A DNA stretch of 38,879 bases from Campylobacter corcagiensis (lineage in GTDB: Bacteria; Campylobacterota; Campylobacteria; Campylobacterales; Campylobacteraceae): assembly GCF_013201645.1 (NCBI RefSeq), contig NZ_CP053843.1, forward strand, positions 1 to 38,879. The letters are read 5' to 3'. The position numbers were made by a program, and so were the translations under genes. A model generated the notes under the pieces. It was not told the origin of the DNA. It saw only the letters and a list, made by a program, of their open reading frames with translations, and did no database searches. Shown piece by piece: positions 15,521 to 23,682 of the stretch. The stretch's first letter is position 1, and each line of letters begins with the position of its first letter.

Positions 15521-16066
15521 ATGTTTTTAAAATCAAAAGACTTTAAAATGATTGAAAAAAGAATAAGCACTATTGAAGATAATATAAGTATGATAAACTG
15601 TAATTTAGGCAGAATAGATGTAAATATTAAAGAAATTTTAGAAAAACAATATGATGATACTTATATAAAAGACGCAAATAAAAGTATTTTATATGTAACA
15701 AAAAAGTTGTTAAAAATAGAGAAACTTTTAGAAGAATATACACAAAAACTAAAAATAGATAAATATTTTAGTAGCTATCAAAATAATACTATTAATTTAG
15801 AAAAAAAATTAGATGGATTAAAAATAGAAAATATAAATGAAGTAAAAGAATTTTTCGCTGAATATATAAAAGAAACTATGAATTTAAGAATAGATGTAAA
15901 TTTAATAACTAAATATTTTAATGATGAAATAAAAAGAATGAAAAATGATATGGAAGATATTAAAGACGAATTTATTACAAATTTTGATTTCGTTACACAA
16001 GATGAATTTATTACACAAAATAAAGACGAAGAAGAACAAAATTATAGCGACGAAGATAAGGAATAA
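15521..16066 (+). CDS. Coiled-coil protein with acidic tail, paralogue of 26624
   Basis: 181 residues, no signal peptide; nearly all predicted helix. The segment LRIDVNLITKYFNDEIKRMK matches IRIDINSMAKYFKDEIKILK in the 141-aa protein at 26624-27049, so the two genes are paralogues. The last residues (DEEEQNYSDEDKE) form an acidic tail that recurs at the ends of the proteins at 21105 and 22183. A cytoplasmic structural or adaptor role in the transfer machinery is plausible. Independent ribosome site (AAGGAA) before the ATG. Confidence 0.55.
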   Translation: MFLKSKDFKMIEKRISTIEDNISMINCNLGRIDVNIKEILEKQYDDTYIKDANKSILYVTKKLLKIEKLLEEYTQKLKIDKYFSSYQNNTINLEKKLDGLKIENINEVKEFFAEYIKETMNLRIDVNLITKYFNDEIKRMKNDMEDIKDEFITNFDFVTQDEFITQNKDEEEQNYSDEDKE

Positions 16067-16069
16067 AAA

Positions 16070-16732
16070 ATGCAAGATTTAATCAAAATTTTCACACATA
16101 GTATAGGCGGACACAAAGTAAATGCAGTAAATGCAAGAGATGTTTGGGAGATATTAGGAAGCAAACAACATTTTTCAGACTGGATAAAAAATAGGATTGA
16201 AATTTATGATGAGGGATTTGATTATATAAGAATTTTATCTATTTCTGAAAGTAATCTTAACCTTACTAAAAATATGGAGGTTGTAAGTTTAGATGTTTCT
16301 GACACCGAAAATCTAAATTGTGTTGTTTTAGATAAAGATAAAAAATTTCCTGGGAAAAAATCAGATTATATCATAACTTTACAAACAGCAAAAGAATTTG
16401 CCTTAATGGAAAGAAATGAAAAAGGTAAAGAGATGAGAAGATATTTGATTGAGTTTGAAGAAAAGGGAAAAATAGAATTAAAAAAACTTAGAGCTGAAAT
16501 AAAAAAATTAAGATTGGAAATAGAGACATTCAAAGAAGAAATAATCAGATTAACTGCAAAAATTAAAGTATTAAATGAAAGTGTAAATTTACTAAAACAA
16601 TTTGAAGCTAGTAGTAAAAATACAATTAAAATTTATGAAAGTATGTTGAGGGCTAAAACTATTGATGATGAAATTAAAGAGCTTGAAAACATAAAGCAAA
16701 AACTTAAAGATGAAGGGTATTACCATAAATGA
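16070..16732 (+). CDS. AntA/AntB-type antirepressor
   Basis: 220 residues. The N-terminal 125 residues match the AntA/AntB antirepressor domain: VNARDVWEILGSKQHFSDWIK, then GFDYIRI, a variable loop, then SDYIITLQTAKEFALMERNEKGK. Phage antirepressors of this class inactivate repressors. The C-terminal part (about 140-215) is a coiled coil. Its place inside a type IV operon rather than beside a phage repressor is odd. It might relieve repression at the TTGTAT operators and give positive feedback on the transfer genes (inference). There is no phage structural gene in the element. Confidence 0.75.
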   Translation: MQDLIKIFTHSIGGHKVNAVNARDVWEILGSKQHFSDWIKNRIEIYDEGFDYIRILSISESNLNLTKNMEVVSLDVSDTENLNCVVLDKDKKFPGKKSDYIITLQTAKEFALMERNEKGKEMRRYLIEFEEKGKIELKKLRAEIKKLRLEIETFKEEIIRLTAKIKVLNESVNLLKQFEASSKNTIKIYESMLRAKTIDDEIKELENIKQKLKDEGYYHK

Positions 16733-16773
16733 ATGATAATAAATCAAATTTAAGGAAACAAAATGAAAAATGA
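16729..16773 (+). pseudogene. Vestigial basic-tail sequence at a gene junction
   Basis: A 14-codon frame starting at an ATG that overlaps the antirepressor stop reads MNDNKSNLRKQNEK, close to the tail end NKSNLRKNK of the AbiEii protein. It runs over the start of the next gene (16763). Its TTTAAGGAAA segment provides the ribosome binding site of that gene. It is best seen as leftover tail DNA from a lost cargo gene, retained for translation initiation. Confidence 0.5.
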
Positions 16774-17485
16774 AACATTATCTTTTAAATGTGAGTTATT
16801 TTTTGCAAAGAATTGGAAATATATTTTTTGGGGCTTAATTTTAGCGATAATTGTAGTAGCTTACGAAATTGCAGGAATTAAATCACAAATGAAAAGCCTA
16901 GAAAATGTAATTTACGAAAATAATTCTAAAGTTGTTTTAACTACAAGCGACGGAAGAGCGATTAAGGTAGCTAAGACACCTTTAAAAGCTGAATATTTTA
17001 AAAAATATGCAGTTAGCATTATGGTAAATAGTTTTGTTGTATCAAGGTCACAAATTACACAAAATTTTGAGAAAAATAATATAAGAGAATATAAAGATAT
17101 TCTAGAAAATTCAAAGAGTTTAGGAAACATTTATTTAAATTATTTAGATTTAAAAAATAAAGATAGTGTAGGTCAATTTATTAGCTATATACAATGGCTA
17201 ATATCAGCTGTAGCACAAGATAAATTGCCTGAATTTATTAATATCACAAATTACAATGTAAATAGTTTTGAATTTAACGAAAATACCTTTAAACTTGATT
17301 TATCAATTAATGTTATAGCACAAAGTTATATTTTAGCTAAAGGCGAATACAAAACAGAAAAAGGACAAATAAGGATAAAAGCAACAGGCGATTTTGATTT
17401 AAGTAGAAGTAGTGATGAAAACCCTTATGGAATGTATATTTTAACCTTTAATATTGAACCTGTAATAAAAGGGAAGATGAGATAA
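16763..17485 (+). CDS. VirB8-like inner-membrane protein
   Basis: 240 residues. A short cytoplasmic N-terminus, one transmembrane helix (about 18-38, WKYIFWGLILAIIVVAYEIAG) and a periplasmic domain of about 190 residues with alternating helices and strands. The length and layout are those of VirB8/TraE/DotI-type assembly factors, which have an NTF2-like periplasmic fold and link the inner-membrane complex to the core. It lies directly upstream of a VirB1-like transglycosylase and a VirB4 ATPase. No invariant motif is visible, so the name rests on topology and neighbourhood. Confidence 0.5.
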   Translation: MKNETLSFKCELFFAKNWKYIFWGLILAIIVVAYEIAGIKSQMKSLENVIYENNSKVVLTTSDGRAIKVAKTPLKAEYFKKYAVSIMVNSFVVSRSQITQNFEKNNIREYKDILENSKSLGNIYLNYLDLKNKDSVGQFISYIQWLISAVAQDKLPEFINITNYNVNSFEFNENTFKLDLSINVIAQSYILAKGEYKTEKGQIRIKATGDFDLSRSSDENPYGMYILTFNIEPVIKGKMR

Positions 17486-17486
17486 A

Positions 17487-18071
17487 ATGAAAGTTATATT
17501 AGTTTTGTTTTTACCATTTTTATTGTTTTCTAGTGATATTAAACAAGAAATAGCAAATTCATTAAAAATAGTATCATATCAAAGCGAACTTAATATAGGA
17601 ATTCTTTACACTATAGCAAGTATAGAAAGCAATTTTAATCCATATATCATTAGTTTTGTAACAAGTGATATAGATCTATTAAAAAAGTTAGAAAATGGCT
17701 TTAAGGATACAAAATATAATTTTAAATATAGCAAATATGGGAAAAAACAATACCTAGCAAACATCTCATCAGTAAGTGAAAAAGCAATGATAAAGATAGC
17801 GGACTTCTTTTGGGATATGGACTTTAATATAGATTTTGGAATTATGCAAATTTCAAAGCAAAATTTAACTAAGAGTGAAACAAAATACATTTTTAACCCT
17901 TTATACAACATAAGCAAATCTAGTAGCATCTTAACAAGTTGTAATGAAAAATATAAAGACTTAAAAAATGTAATAGAGTGTTATAACAAGGGCTTTGTTA
18001 AAAAAAATAAATACAACTATTATGCAAAATTTCAACATAATTACAATAAATTTTTCGGAGTGAAAAAATGA
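17487..18071 (+). CDS. VirB1-like lytic transglycosylase
   Basis: 194 residues with a signal peptide (MKVILVLFLPFLLFSS). The SLT-type fold is marked by TIASIESNFNPYII, where E48 is the expected catalytic glutamate in the E-S-x-(F/W)-N-P signature, followed by DFGIMQIS (the G-x-M-Q-I motif) and a later YNKG. The enzyme would cut peptidoglycan to seat the type IV channel. It overlaps the VirB4 gene by four bases. A second unrelated-looking muralytic enzyme lies at 32326. Confidence 0.85.
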   Translation: MKVILVLFLPFLLFSSDIKQEIANSLKIVSYQSELNIGILYTIASIESNFNPYIISFVTSDIDLLKKLENGFKDTKYNFKYSKYGKKQYLANISSVSEKAMIKIADFFWDMDFNIDFGIMQISKQNLTKSETKYIFNPLYNISKSSSILTSCNEKYKDLKNVIECYNKGFVKKNKYNYYAKFQHNYNKFFGVKK

Positions 18072-20434
18072 ACGCACCTTTAATGTTATTACTCATTTTA
18101 TCAGCTATTGGACTTTATATAGGATATAAAAATGAAAAAACGCAAAATTTCATTAATAAGGGCTTTTTTGGGAAAACAATTGCACCATTAACAGGCTTAT
18201 TTAATGATTTTTATTCCAACAAGGGACTTATAATAGATAATGTAGATGATGATAGTGTTTTACTAAATACAATGTATAAAAATTTATATGGAATAAAACT
18301 AGAGGGAAACTCAAATACACCAAATTTTTTTAGTGTAGATGACGCAAAGACTTTATATAGAACTTATAAAAACAAACCTAATGCTTTTTTCTATTATGTA
18401 ATTTTAAAAGACGGAATTTATCATAGGCAATATATTTTTAGTTACAATAAAAACCTTTTAAAAACAATAGGCGAAAAATTTAAACTTGATTTATTAAGTG
18501 GCGAAGAATTGGCAAATATAATTTTAGATTTATTTATGCAAAATCAATTTTATATAAAAGATAAAGATATGAATAGAACAATATCTTTAAATTTTAATAG
18601 CCCTTTAGAAGCAAACTCACATATTTTTAAGAAAATAGCAAGAGAAAATATTTTTCAAAATTTAAACAAAACAGATATTTACCAAAGTTATAAAACTATA
18701 GAAGGAGTGCAAAAGACAGATATATCGGAACTTTTGAAAATGAATTTTAAAGGTGTAATATGGAATTATTTTGATATAGAACAAAGGCATATAGAAAACC
18801 ATATTAGCAGACTAATCAACACAGCAAAATGGACTGGAAATAAAAATCTTTTTACAGAATTAAAAGAAGCTTACGATATTGGCGATATACAATTAGTTAT
18901 AGCGAATTCAATAGCTAGTTTTAGAGAAATAGACGAAAGTATAATAGGTAATTTTGGAACAGCTTTAAAAGTTGATTTTTTAAAAAAAGATATATTTAAA
19001 AAGAATACACTACAAAAAACGCCTTTTAAATTTAGAGATACCGAATTTGATTTTTTAGCTCCTATTGATTTTTTAGGAAATTATATATCATCAGTGCAAA
19101 AGAAACGAACAAGGAACGCAGATTTTTATGGCTTAGATAAAAATGGTGGCTTTGTAAATTATAGCTTTGCTTATGACAATGATAATCCGCACTCTTTTAT
19201 AGTTGCTAATACAGGTGCAGGAAAAAGTTTTACATTGCAAAAAATTTTAGTTGATATGATAGATATAGATTACAAAAATGCTTATGCTAGAAATTTAGGT
19301 AAAGATAAGGTATTAGTAAGATATTATGATATTGGCTTTTCAAGTGAGAATTTACTTGCTTATTTAAAAACAAATAGAGAAAATAATATAGCTCATATAG
19401 AGAGTGAGTTTTCAAATTTTACTTATAACATTTGCAACCTTGATGAAACAAGCAAAGAAACCTTTGAAGCTGACTTAGTTTTCGTTTGCGATTTAGCAAA
19501 TTTAATTTTATCTTCACAAGAGGGTAGTAAAATTTTATTATCTTCAGAAATGGCTTTATTTAAAGATTTATTAAAAGAAACATATAAAACAGGCGATTAC
19601 GAACATTATAGAGTTAGAGATATAAAAAATAAAAAATTACAAAACAGAATTTTGGAAATCACAAATAATAATATAAATTCATTTTTAAAAGATCTACCAC
19701 AAGAATTTGATTTTTTAAAGAAGCCTTTATTGATTGATATAATTAAAAAAGCAGAAATACAAATTCAAAACCAACAAATTAGTAAAACAGATAGGCAAGA
19801 TTATGAAACCTTATCTAGGAAACTAAGAGATATACATAGTTTAGAATATTTTAGCAACTTTGATAGTGAAGATGTTATAGACGCTGATTTTTTAAGTATG
19901 GACTTAAACAACTATAAAGAAAGTAGCTTATTTATACCTATTTTCGTAGCTATTTTCCAAAAAACATATTTAAAAGATAGAGCTTATGCTATTAAGTGTA
20001 AAAGAGAAAGAAAGAAAATATCAAAAAAATTATATATTATTGAAGAGAGTGCAAACTTTTTCAGAGTTGATTATTTTTCAGTTTTATTAGAAAAATTAGC
20101 ATTAGAAGCTAGGAAATATGGAGTTCATCTAATTTTAATCGCTCAACAATTAGAACATATTCCAAAGAGAATTTTAAAAGTTGTAGATACTAGAATTTTC
20201 TTATTAACACCTGATAAAAAGAATGAATTTATAGACGATATTAAAAGGAATTTCGAACCTAACGAAGATGTTTTAGAGAGTTTAAATAATACTGAAAGAT
20301 ATGAACTTTGTATTTGGTATTCTAAGGGCGTATTTAATTTAAAATTGCAAGTTAGCGATTTTGAAGCTAAACTATTTACAACAAATCCTGATGAATTGAA
20401 TGAATTAACAAAAAAAGAGGTAAAAAGTGGATAA
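18068..20434 (+). CDS. virB4: VirB4/TraC-family conjugation ATPase
   Basis: 788 residues, the usual size for VirB4. After a short hydrophobic N-terminus comes a domain of about 350 residues of the kind that contacts the inner-membrane complex. The RecA-like motor has Walker A ANTGAGKS (about 380-388) and Walker B LYIIEES (about 653-660), with glutamate in place of the usual aspartate. LILIAQQLEHIP near 690 matches the conserved Gln motif of the family. It powers pilus assembly and substrate transfer. It is the largest protein of the element and overlaps both neighbours. No VirB11 homologue was found, so VirB4 and the coupling protein may be the only channel motors. Confidence 0.88.
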   Translation: MNAPLMLLLILSAIGLYIGYKNEKTQNFINKGFFGKTIAPLTGLFNDFYSNKGLIIDNVDDDSVLLNTMYKNLYGIKLEGNSNTPNFFSVDDAKTLYRTYKNKPNAFFYYVILKDGIYHRQYIFSYNKNLLKTIGEKFKLDLLSGEELANIILDLFMQNQFYIKDKDMNRTISLNFNSPLEANSHIFKKIARENIFQNLNKTDIYQSYKTIEGVQKTDISELLKMNFKGVIWNYFDIEQRHIENHISRLINTAKWTGNKNLFTELKEAYDIGDIQLVIANSIASFREIDESIIGNFGTALKVDFLKKDIFKKNTLQKTPFKFRDTEFDFLAPIDFLGNYISSVQKKRTRNADFYGLDKNGGFVNYSFAYDNDNPHSFIVANTGAGKSFTLQKILVDMIDIDYKNAYARNLGKDKVLVRYYDIGFSSENLLAYLKTNRENNIAHIESEFSNFTYNICNLDETSKETFEADLVFVCDLANLILSSQEGSKILLSSEMALFKDLLKETYKTGDYEHYRVRDIKNKKLQNRILEITNNNINSFLKDLPQEFDFLKKPLLIDIIKKAEIQIQNQQISKTDRQDYETLSRKLRDIHSLEYFSNFDSEDVIDADFLSMDLNNYKESSLFIPIFVAIFQKTYLKDRAYAIKCKRERKKISKKLYIIEESANFFRVDYFSVLLEKLALEARKYGVHLILIAQQLEHIPKRILKVVDTRIFLLTPDKKNEFIDDIKRNFEPNEDVLESLNNTERYELCIWYSKGVFNLKLQVSDFEAKLFTTNPDELNELTKKEVKSG

Positions 20435-21068
20435 TTTTAGTGCAGGTTCGCATATAATCACAACAGCAACCGTATTTGGTGCTAGTGCATTAGCATTTTC
20501 AATTATGCCGTTTGGAATTATTGCATTAAGAGGTATTATGAAATCTAAAGACAATACTTCAAGTGGCTTTAGTATTTTAGGCATTATTCTAACAGCTTTT
20601 TTAGTGCATACACTCTTTTGTCTTATGTATATGGGAATTATAAAAATTTTAGATATTACTTATTTAGAGGAGGCAAATTATTTTAGTAACAAAATTTTTA
20701 GAATATTTTGGGCTAGTTCAAAGAATGAAGTATTTAATCTAGCAGGAGTGGGTGGTGGAGGGACGATAGATGCCTTAGGTGCTTATGCTACTTTAAAATT
20801 AGTTCAAAGTGTAGGAAAAATGATATTAATTAATATTCCTTTTTTAGTAGTTATTTTAGGTGCGAGTTATGGTGTTTATCAAGGAACTAAAGACACTTAT
20901 AAAAGAGATTATTTAAGTGTTATTAGTTTTAGTGCTATTAGCATAATCTGTGTTTGTATTATGTATGTAGCGTGGGCTTATATAGCAAGTGAGGCGTTGT
21001 TTTTACCTGACGGAAAAAATATGTTTGATATGATTTCAGAATTTTGGCAAAAACAATTAAATGTTTAA
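20427..21068 (+). CDS. Polytopic inner-membrane protein of the transfer system
   Basis: 213 residues with about five hydrophobic helices (near residues 12-33, 47-70, 125-145, 150-160 and 170-190) and a Gly-rich loop AGVGGGGTIDALGAY. It overlaps virB4 by eight bases. The position just after virB4 and before a pilin-like gene suits a VirB3- or VirB6-type channel component, but I recognise no family motif. The C-terminus SEFWQKQLNV resembles that of the pilin-like protein two genes downstream (DYWTSALNI), a possible shared interaction motif. Confidence 0.6.
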   Translation: MDNFSAGSHIITTATVFGASALAFSIMPFGIIALRGIMKSKDNTSSGFSILGIILTAFLVHTLFCLMYMGIIKILDITYLEEANYFSNKIFRIFWASSKNEVFNLAGVGGGGTIDALGAYATLKLVQSVGKMILINIPFLVVILGASYGVYQGTKDTYKRDYLSVISFSAISIICVCIMYVAWAYIASEALFLPDGKNMFDMISEFWQKQLNV

Positions 21069-21104
21069 AGGAAAATTTATCTTATTATGAAAGGGGAAAG
21101 AATA

Positions 21105-21407
21105 ATGGAATGTCCATTGTGCGGAAAAGGAACGATTAAAAATCGTAAAGACAAAATGATTTATTGCGACGGCTATAAGCCACAAAAAGACGGCAATGAG
21201 TGGTTTAATTCAGGGGAGTGTAATTTTCATATTCCATATAATCAAAAAGCTTTTGGAAAACAGCTTACAAAAAATGAAATGAATATGCTTCTAAGCGGTC
21301 AAGCTTTAAAAAATAAAAAAGGTGATATTTTAACATTAGACTTAGAAAATCCTGAATTTTTTACAAAAATTGAATTCGCTCTACGCGACGAAGACGAAGA
21401 CTTTTAA
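21105..21407 (+). CDS. Topoisomerase-type zinc-ribbon protein with acidic tail
   Basis: 100 residues from the ATG at 21105, which has GGGGAAAG as ribosome site; an in-frame ATG at 21087 is less likely. The sequence CPLCGKGTI ... YCDGYK ... GECNFHIPYNQKAFGKQLTKNEMNMLL resembles the C-terminal zinc-ribbon repeats of type IA topoisomerases (C-x2-C, later C and C), including the GK-x-LT-x-LL segment. No topoisomerase catalytic domain is attached, so this is a solo nucleic-acid-binding module. It ends in an acidic LRDEDEDF. A role in handling the transferred strand is possible. Confidence 0.6.
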   Translation: MECPLCGKGTIKNRKDKMIYCDGYKPQKDGNEWFNSGECNFHIPYNQKAFGKQLTKNEMNMLLSGQALKNKKGDILTLDLENPEFFTKIEFALRDEDEDF

Positions 21408-21419
21408 AAAGGATAACAA

Positions 21420-21803
21420 ATGAAAAAAATAATTTTTTTATTAGCAATTTTAGGTATTAGCCTTGCTTTTGGTGCAGGGGAATTTGACAATGTAGGTGGT
21501 GTTGTAGATAGCTTTGATAAGCAAGTTAGCACTACTTCTGGTGCAGGCTTAAGAATATTAATGGGTTGGCTACCTTTAATTTGTATGGGTGCAGGACTAT
21601 TTTTAGCAATTAAGCACTCAAAACAGCAAGCCGATCAAGATAAAGATAACAATAAAGTTTTTATCACTAGTGCTATTGCAACCATTGCAGGTGCTATTGT
21701 TGGTGTTTTAATTGACGCAGGAATAGGGGCTGTATTATTGCAAGATAGTATGAAAGGTTTAAAAGTTCTAACTGATTATTGGACGAGTGCTTTAAATATT
21801 TAA
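21420..21803 (+). CDS. VirB2-like pilin candidate
   Basis: 127 residues: a signal peptide (MKKIIFLLAILGISLAFGAG), a short polar segment, a first hydrophobic helix (about 46-64, LMGWLPLICMGAGLFLAI), a charged loop (HSKQQADQDKDNNK) and a second hydrophobic Gly/Ala-rich helix (about 80-108). Two helices separated by a positively and negatively charged loop after a long leader is the hallmark of VirB2/TraA pilins. The second helix has the small-residue pattern of subunits that pack tightly. Good ribosome site (AAAGGA). Confidence 0.65.
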   Translation: MKKIIFLLAILGISLAFGAGEFDNVGGVVDSFDKQVSTTSGAGLRILMGWLPLICMGAGLFLAIKHSKQQADQDKDNNKVFITSAIATIAGAIVGVLIDAGIGAVLLQDSMKGLKVLTDYWTSALNI

Positions 21804-21849
21804 ATTTTTAAGAGTGGTATTTTCTTATCACTCTTTTAAAAGGAAAAAA

Positions 21850-22179
21850 ATGAAAAAATTAATTTTAATTTTATTTTTAGTTGAATTTGTAAATGCTTAT
21901 TGCTATAAAGCTCCTTGTCAAACTCAAATTCAAAGTGCAAAAGCAAATGCTATAAGTGTTATAGAAAATTCATATAAAAATAACAATAATGCTTTAAATA
22001 ATTTAGAAAAGGCTTATTTAGAATATGAAAAAGCTCTTATAGAACAAAATAGACTTTTGGAAAACATAAAGACAATTAAGGCTAATAGTCTTTTAGAAGA
22101 AAAATTATTACTCTTTAAATTAAAAAAACATAATGAATTAAGAAGTAAGAACATAGATATAAAAAATAACAAGGAATAA
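21850..22179 (+). CDS. Small exported coiled-coil protein
   Basis: 109 residues from the ATG at 21850, chosen because AAAAGGAAAA lies just upstream and the product then begins with a clean signal peptide (MKKLILILFLVEFVNA). The mature protein has two early cysteines (YCYKAPCQ) and is otherwise a helical, probably coiled-coil chain (for example LNNLEKAYLEYEKALIEQNRLLENIKT). Size, export and helicity recall VirB5/TrbJ-type minor pilus proteins, but no motif confirms that. Confidence 0.55.
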   Translation: MKKLILILFLVEFVNAYCYKAPCQTQIQSAKANAISVIENSYKNNNNALNNLEKAYLEYEKALIEQNRLLENIKTIKANSLLEEKLLLFKLKKHNELRSKNIDIKNNKE

Positions 22180-22182
22180 AAA

Positions 22183-23061
22183 ATGAGTTTAGTTTTTATT
22201 TTAACAGGAATTTTCATAGTATTTGCTATTTTTTATGGCTATACTTTACCAAACCATAAAAAAGATATTAGATATATTCATATGTATAGTGGGCTAACTT
22301 GCATTGTTATAATATGGTCTATTTATACACTTGGCTTTTTAAGTAAAAATTTAGATAACTATACACCTAAATTTAGATTTATTTATATTGTTTTATTAGT
22401 TGGTATTTTATTTTTTCTAAAATATTTAAGAAGCTTTGTAAAAAAACCGAATTTAGAAATAGTTGTTAAACAGATGAATTATTGGGGTATAGACGCAAAA
22501 AAAATATCTCAATTTTATTCTTATAGAAGAATAAATAAAGACGATAGAATTGAAACAAAAGTCAACGAATTAAGCAAAAAATTTTATAGAACTTACTCAA
22601 ACGAACATAAATTTTTAACAGGTAACATTTTTTACGATATGAATAATTTACAATTAACAACTATAAAAAATACTAATGAGCTTGATAATATCATTCTTTA
22701 CAAAACAATTTTTAACAAAATACAAGAACTTAATAAAAGTGCTGAATTAAGTGTAGATTATGAAGAAATTTTAAAAGAAAATAATTTTATAGCTGAATAT
22801 TTCTTAATAGATTGTTGGTGTAGATTTACAAAACCTTTTAATATAGGACTTGCAAATTTAGATATGTTAGCTACAAATTTCACACAAAAAGAACTAATCG
22901 GAGCTATTGACAATGCTGATTTAAATAGTGTAAAAAGAGTTGGTGCAGGACTATTTTTTAAATATGCTTTGTTTAAAGATTTAATACCAAAAGAAGACGA
23001 AGAAGAACAAAATTTTAGCAGTGAAGACGAAAATAGTAGCGATGAAGACGAAGATTTTTAG
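22183..23061 (+). CDS. Membrane protein with large cytoplasmic domain and acidic tail
   Basis: 292 residues. Three hydrophobic helices at about 3-22, 33-53 and 64-82, then a soluble domain of some 190 residues, then an extreme acidic C-terminus (EDEEEQNFSSEDENSSDEDEDF begins near 271). The tail matches those of the proteins at 15521 and 21105. Three helices followed by a cytoplasmic domain could suit a coupling-protein partner; DotP- or IcmT-like roles cannot be tested by eye. It lies two genes upstream of the VirD4-like gene. Confidence 0.5.
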   Translation: MSLVFILTGIFIVFAIFYGYTLPNHKKDIRYIHMYSGLTCIVIIWSIYTLGFLSKNLDNYTPKFRFIYIVLLVGILFFLKYLRSFVKKPNLEIVVKQMNYWGIDAKKISQFYSYRRINKDDRIETKVNELSKKFYRTYSNEHKFLTGNIFYDMNNLQLTTIKNTNELDNIILYKTIFNKIQELNKSAELSVDYEEILKENNFIAEYFLIDCWCRFTKPFNIGLANLDMLATNFTQKELIGAIDNADLNSVKRVGAGLFFKYALFKDLIPKEDEEEQNFSSEDENSSDEDEDF

Positions 23062-23070
23062 GAATATAAA

Positions 23071-23682
23071 ATGAATGATTTAAAAATTTTTAAACTCGGA
23101 CTTGCTTTTGCTGAAGTATTACAAGGCGATAAAGAGGCTATTGCGGATATAAAAAAACTATATGATAATCACCCTGAAATGTTTGAAAATATTGAAGATT
23201 TGATAAATGTAATACAAGAAGTAGCACTAGAGCCTAAAATTATAGTAAATGCAAAAAGAGAGGGTGCTTATTTAGGAGCTAAAGTATTAGATAAAAAGAA
23301 AATGGGAGAAATAGCAATAGAAAATGATAGTGGAACAAATGTTATTTTTCACGCAAATAAAAAAAGAGAAAAAGAATTTTTTAAAATAGAAAAACAACTA
23401 CAGGTAGAGACCCCCACACCCTCTACACATCGAGACCTGCCGACAGGGGAGCTAGTAAATGATAAAAATCAATTACCTGGCAAAAATTTGCATTCTGTAG
23501 TTGTAGATGAGAATATTATATCAAAATCAGATAAAAACAGCAATGAAATAGAAGAAGTAAATTTACTAAAAGAGAGTTTTGATGAAAAAATGAAAGAGCT
23601 TAAAAATGATTTTAATGACATCTGGAACGATGAAAAAAATAAAACAAATAAAAATTCTAATATAAGGATAAAAAATGGCTGA
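23071..23682 (+). CDS. Soluble protein with basic tail next to the coupling protein
   Basis: 203 residues with no signal peptide or membrane helix. The N-terminal 85 residues are helical (LKIFKLGLAFAEVLQGDKEAI). The middle (about 135-150) is a Pro/Thr-rich linker, VETPTPSTHRDLPTG, encoded by a locally GC-richer patch near 23405-23450. The end, FDEKMKELKNDFNDIWNDE ... NSNIRIKNG, is a version of the shared basic tail. It overlaps the VirD4-like gene by eight bases, which suits a substrate adaptor or a cargo protein that binds the coupling protein. Function otherwise unknown. Confidence 0.5.
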   Translation: MNDLKIFKLGLAFAEVLQGDKEAIADIKKLYDNHPEMFENIEDLINVIQEVALEPKIIVNAKREGAYLGAKVLDKKKMGEIAIENDSGTNVIFHANKKREKEFFKIEKQLQVETPTPSTHRDLPTGELVNDKNQLPGKNLHSVVVDENIISKSDKNSNEIEEVNLLKESFDEKMKELKNDFNDIWNDEKNKTNKNSNIRIKNG

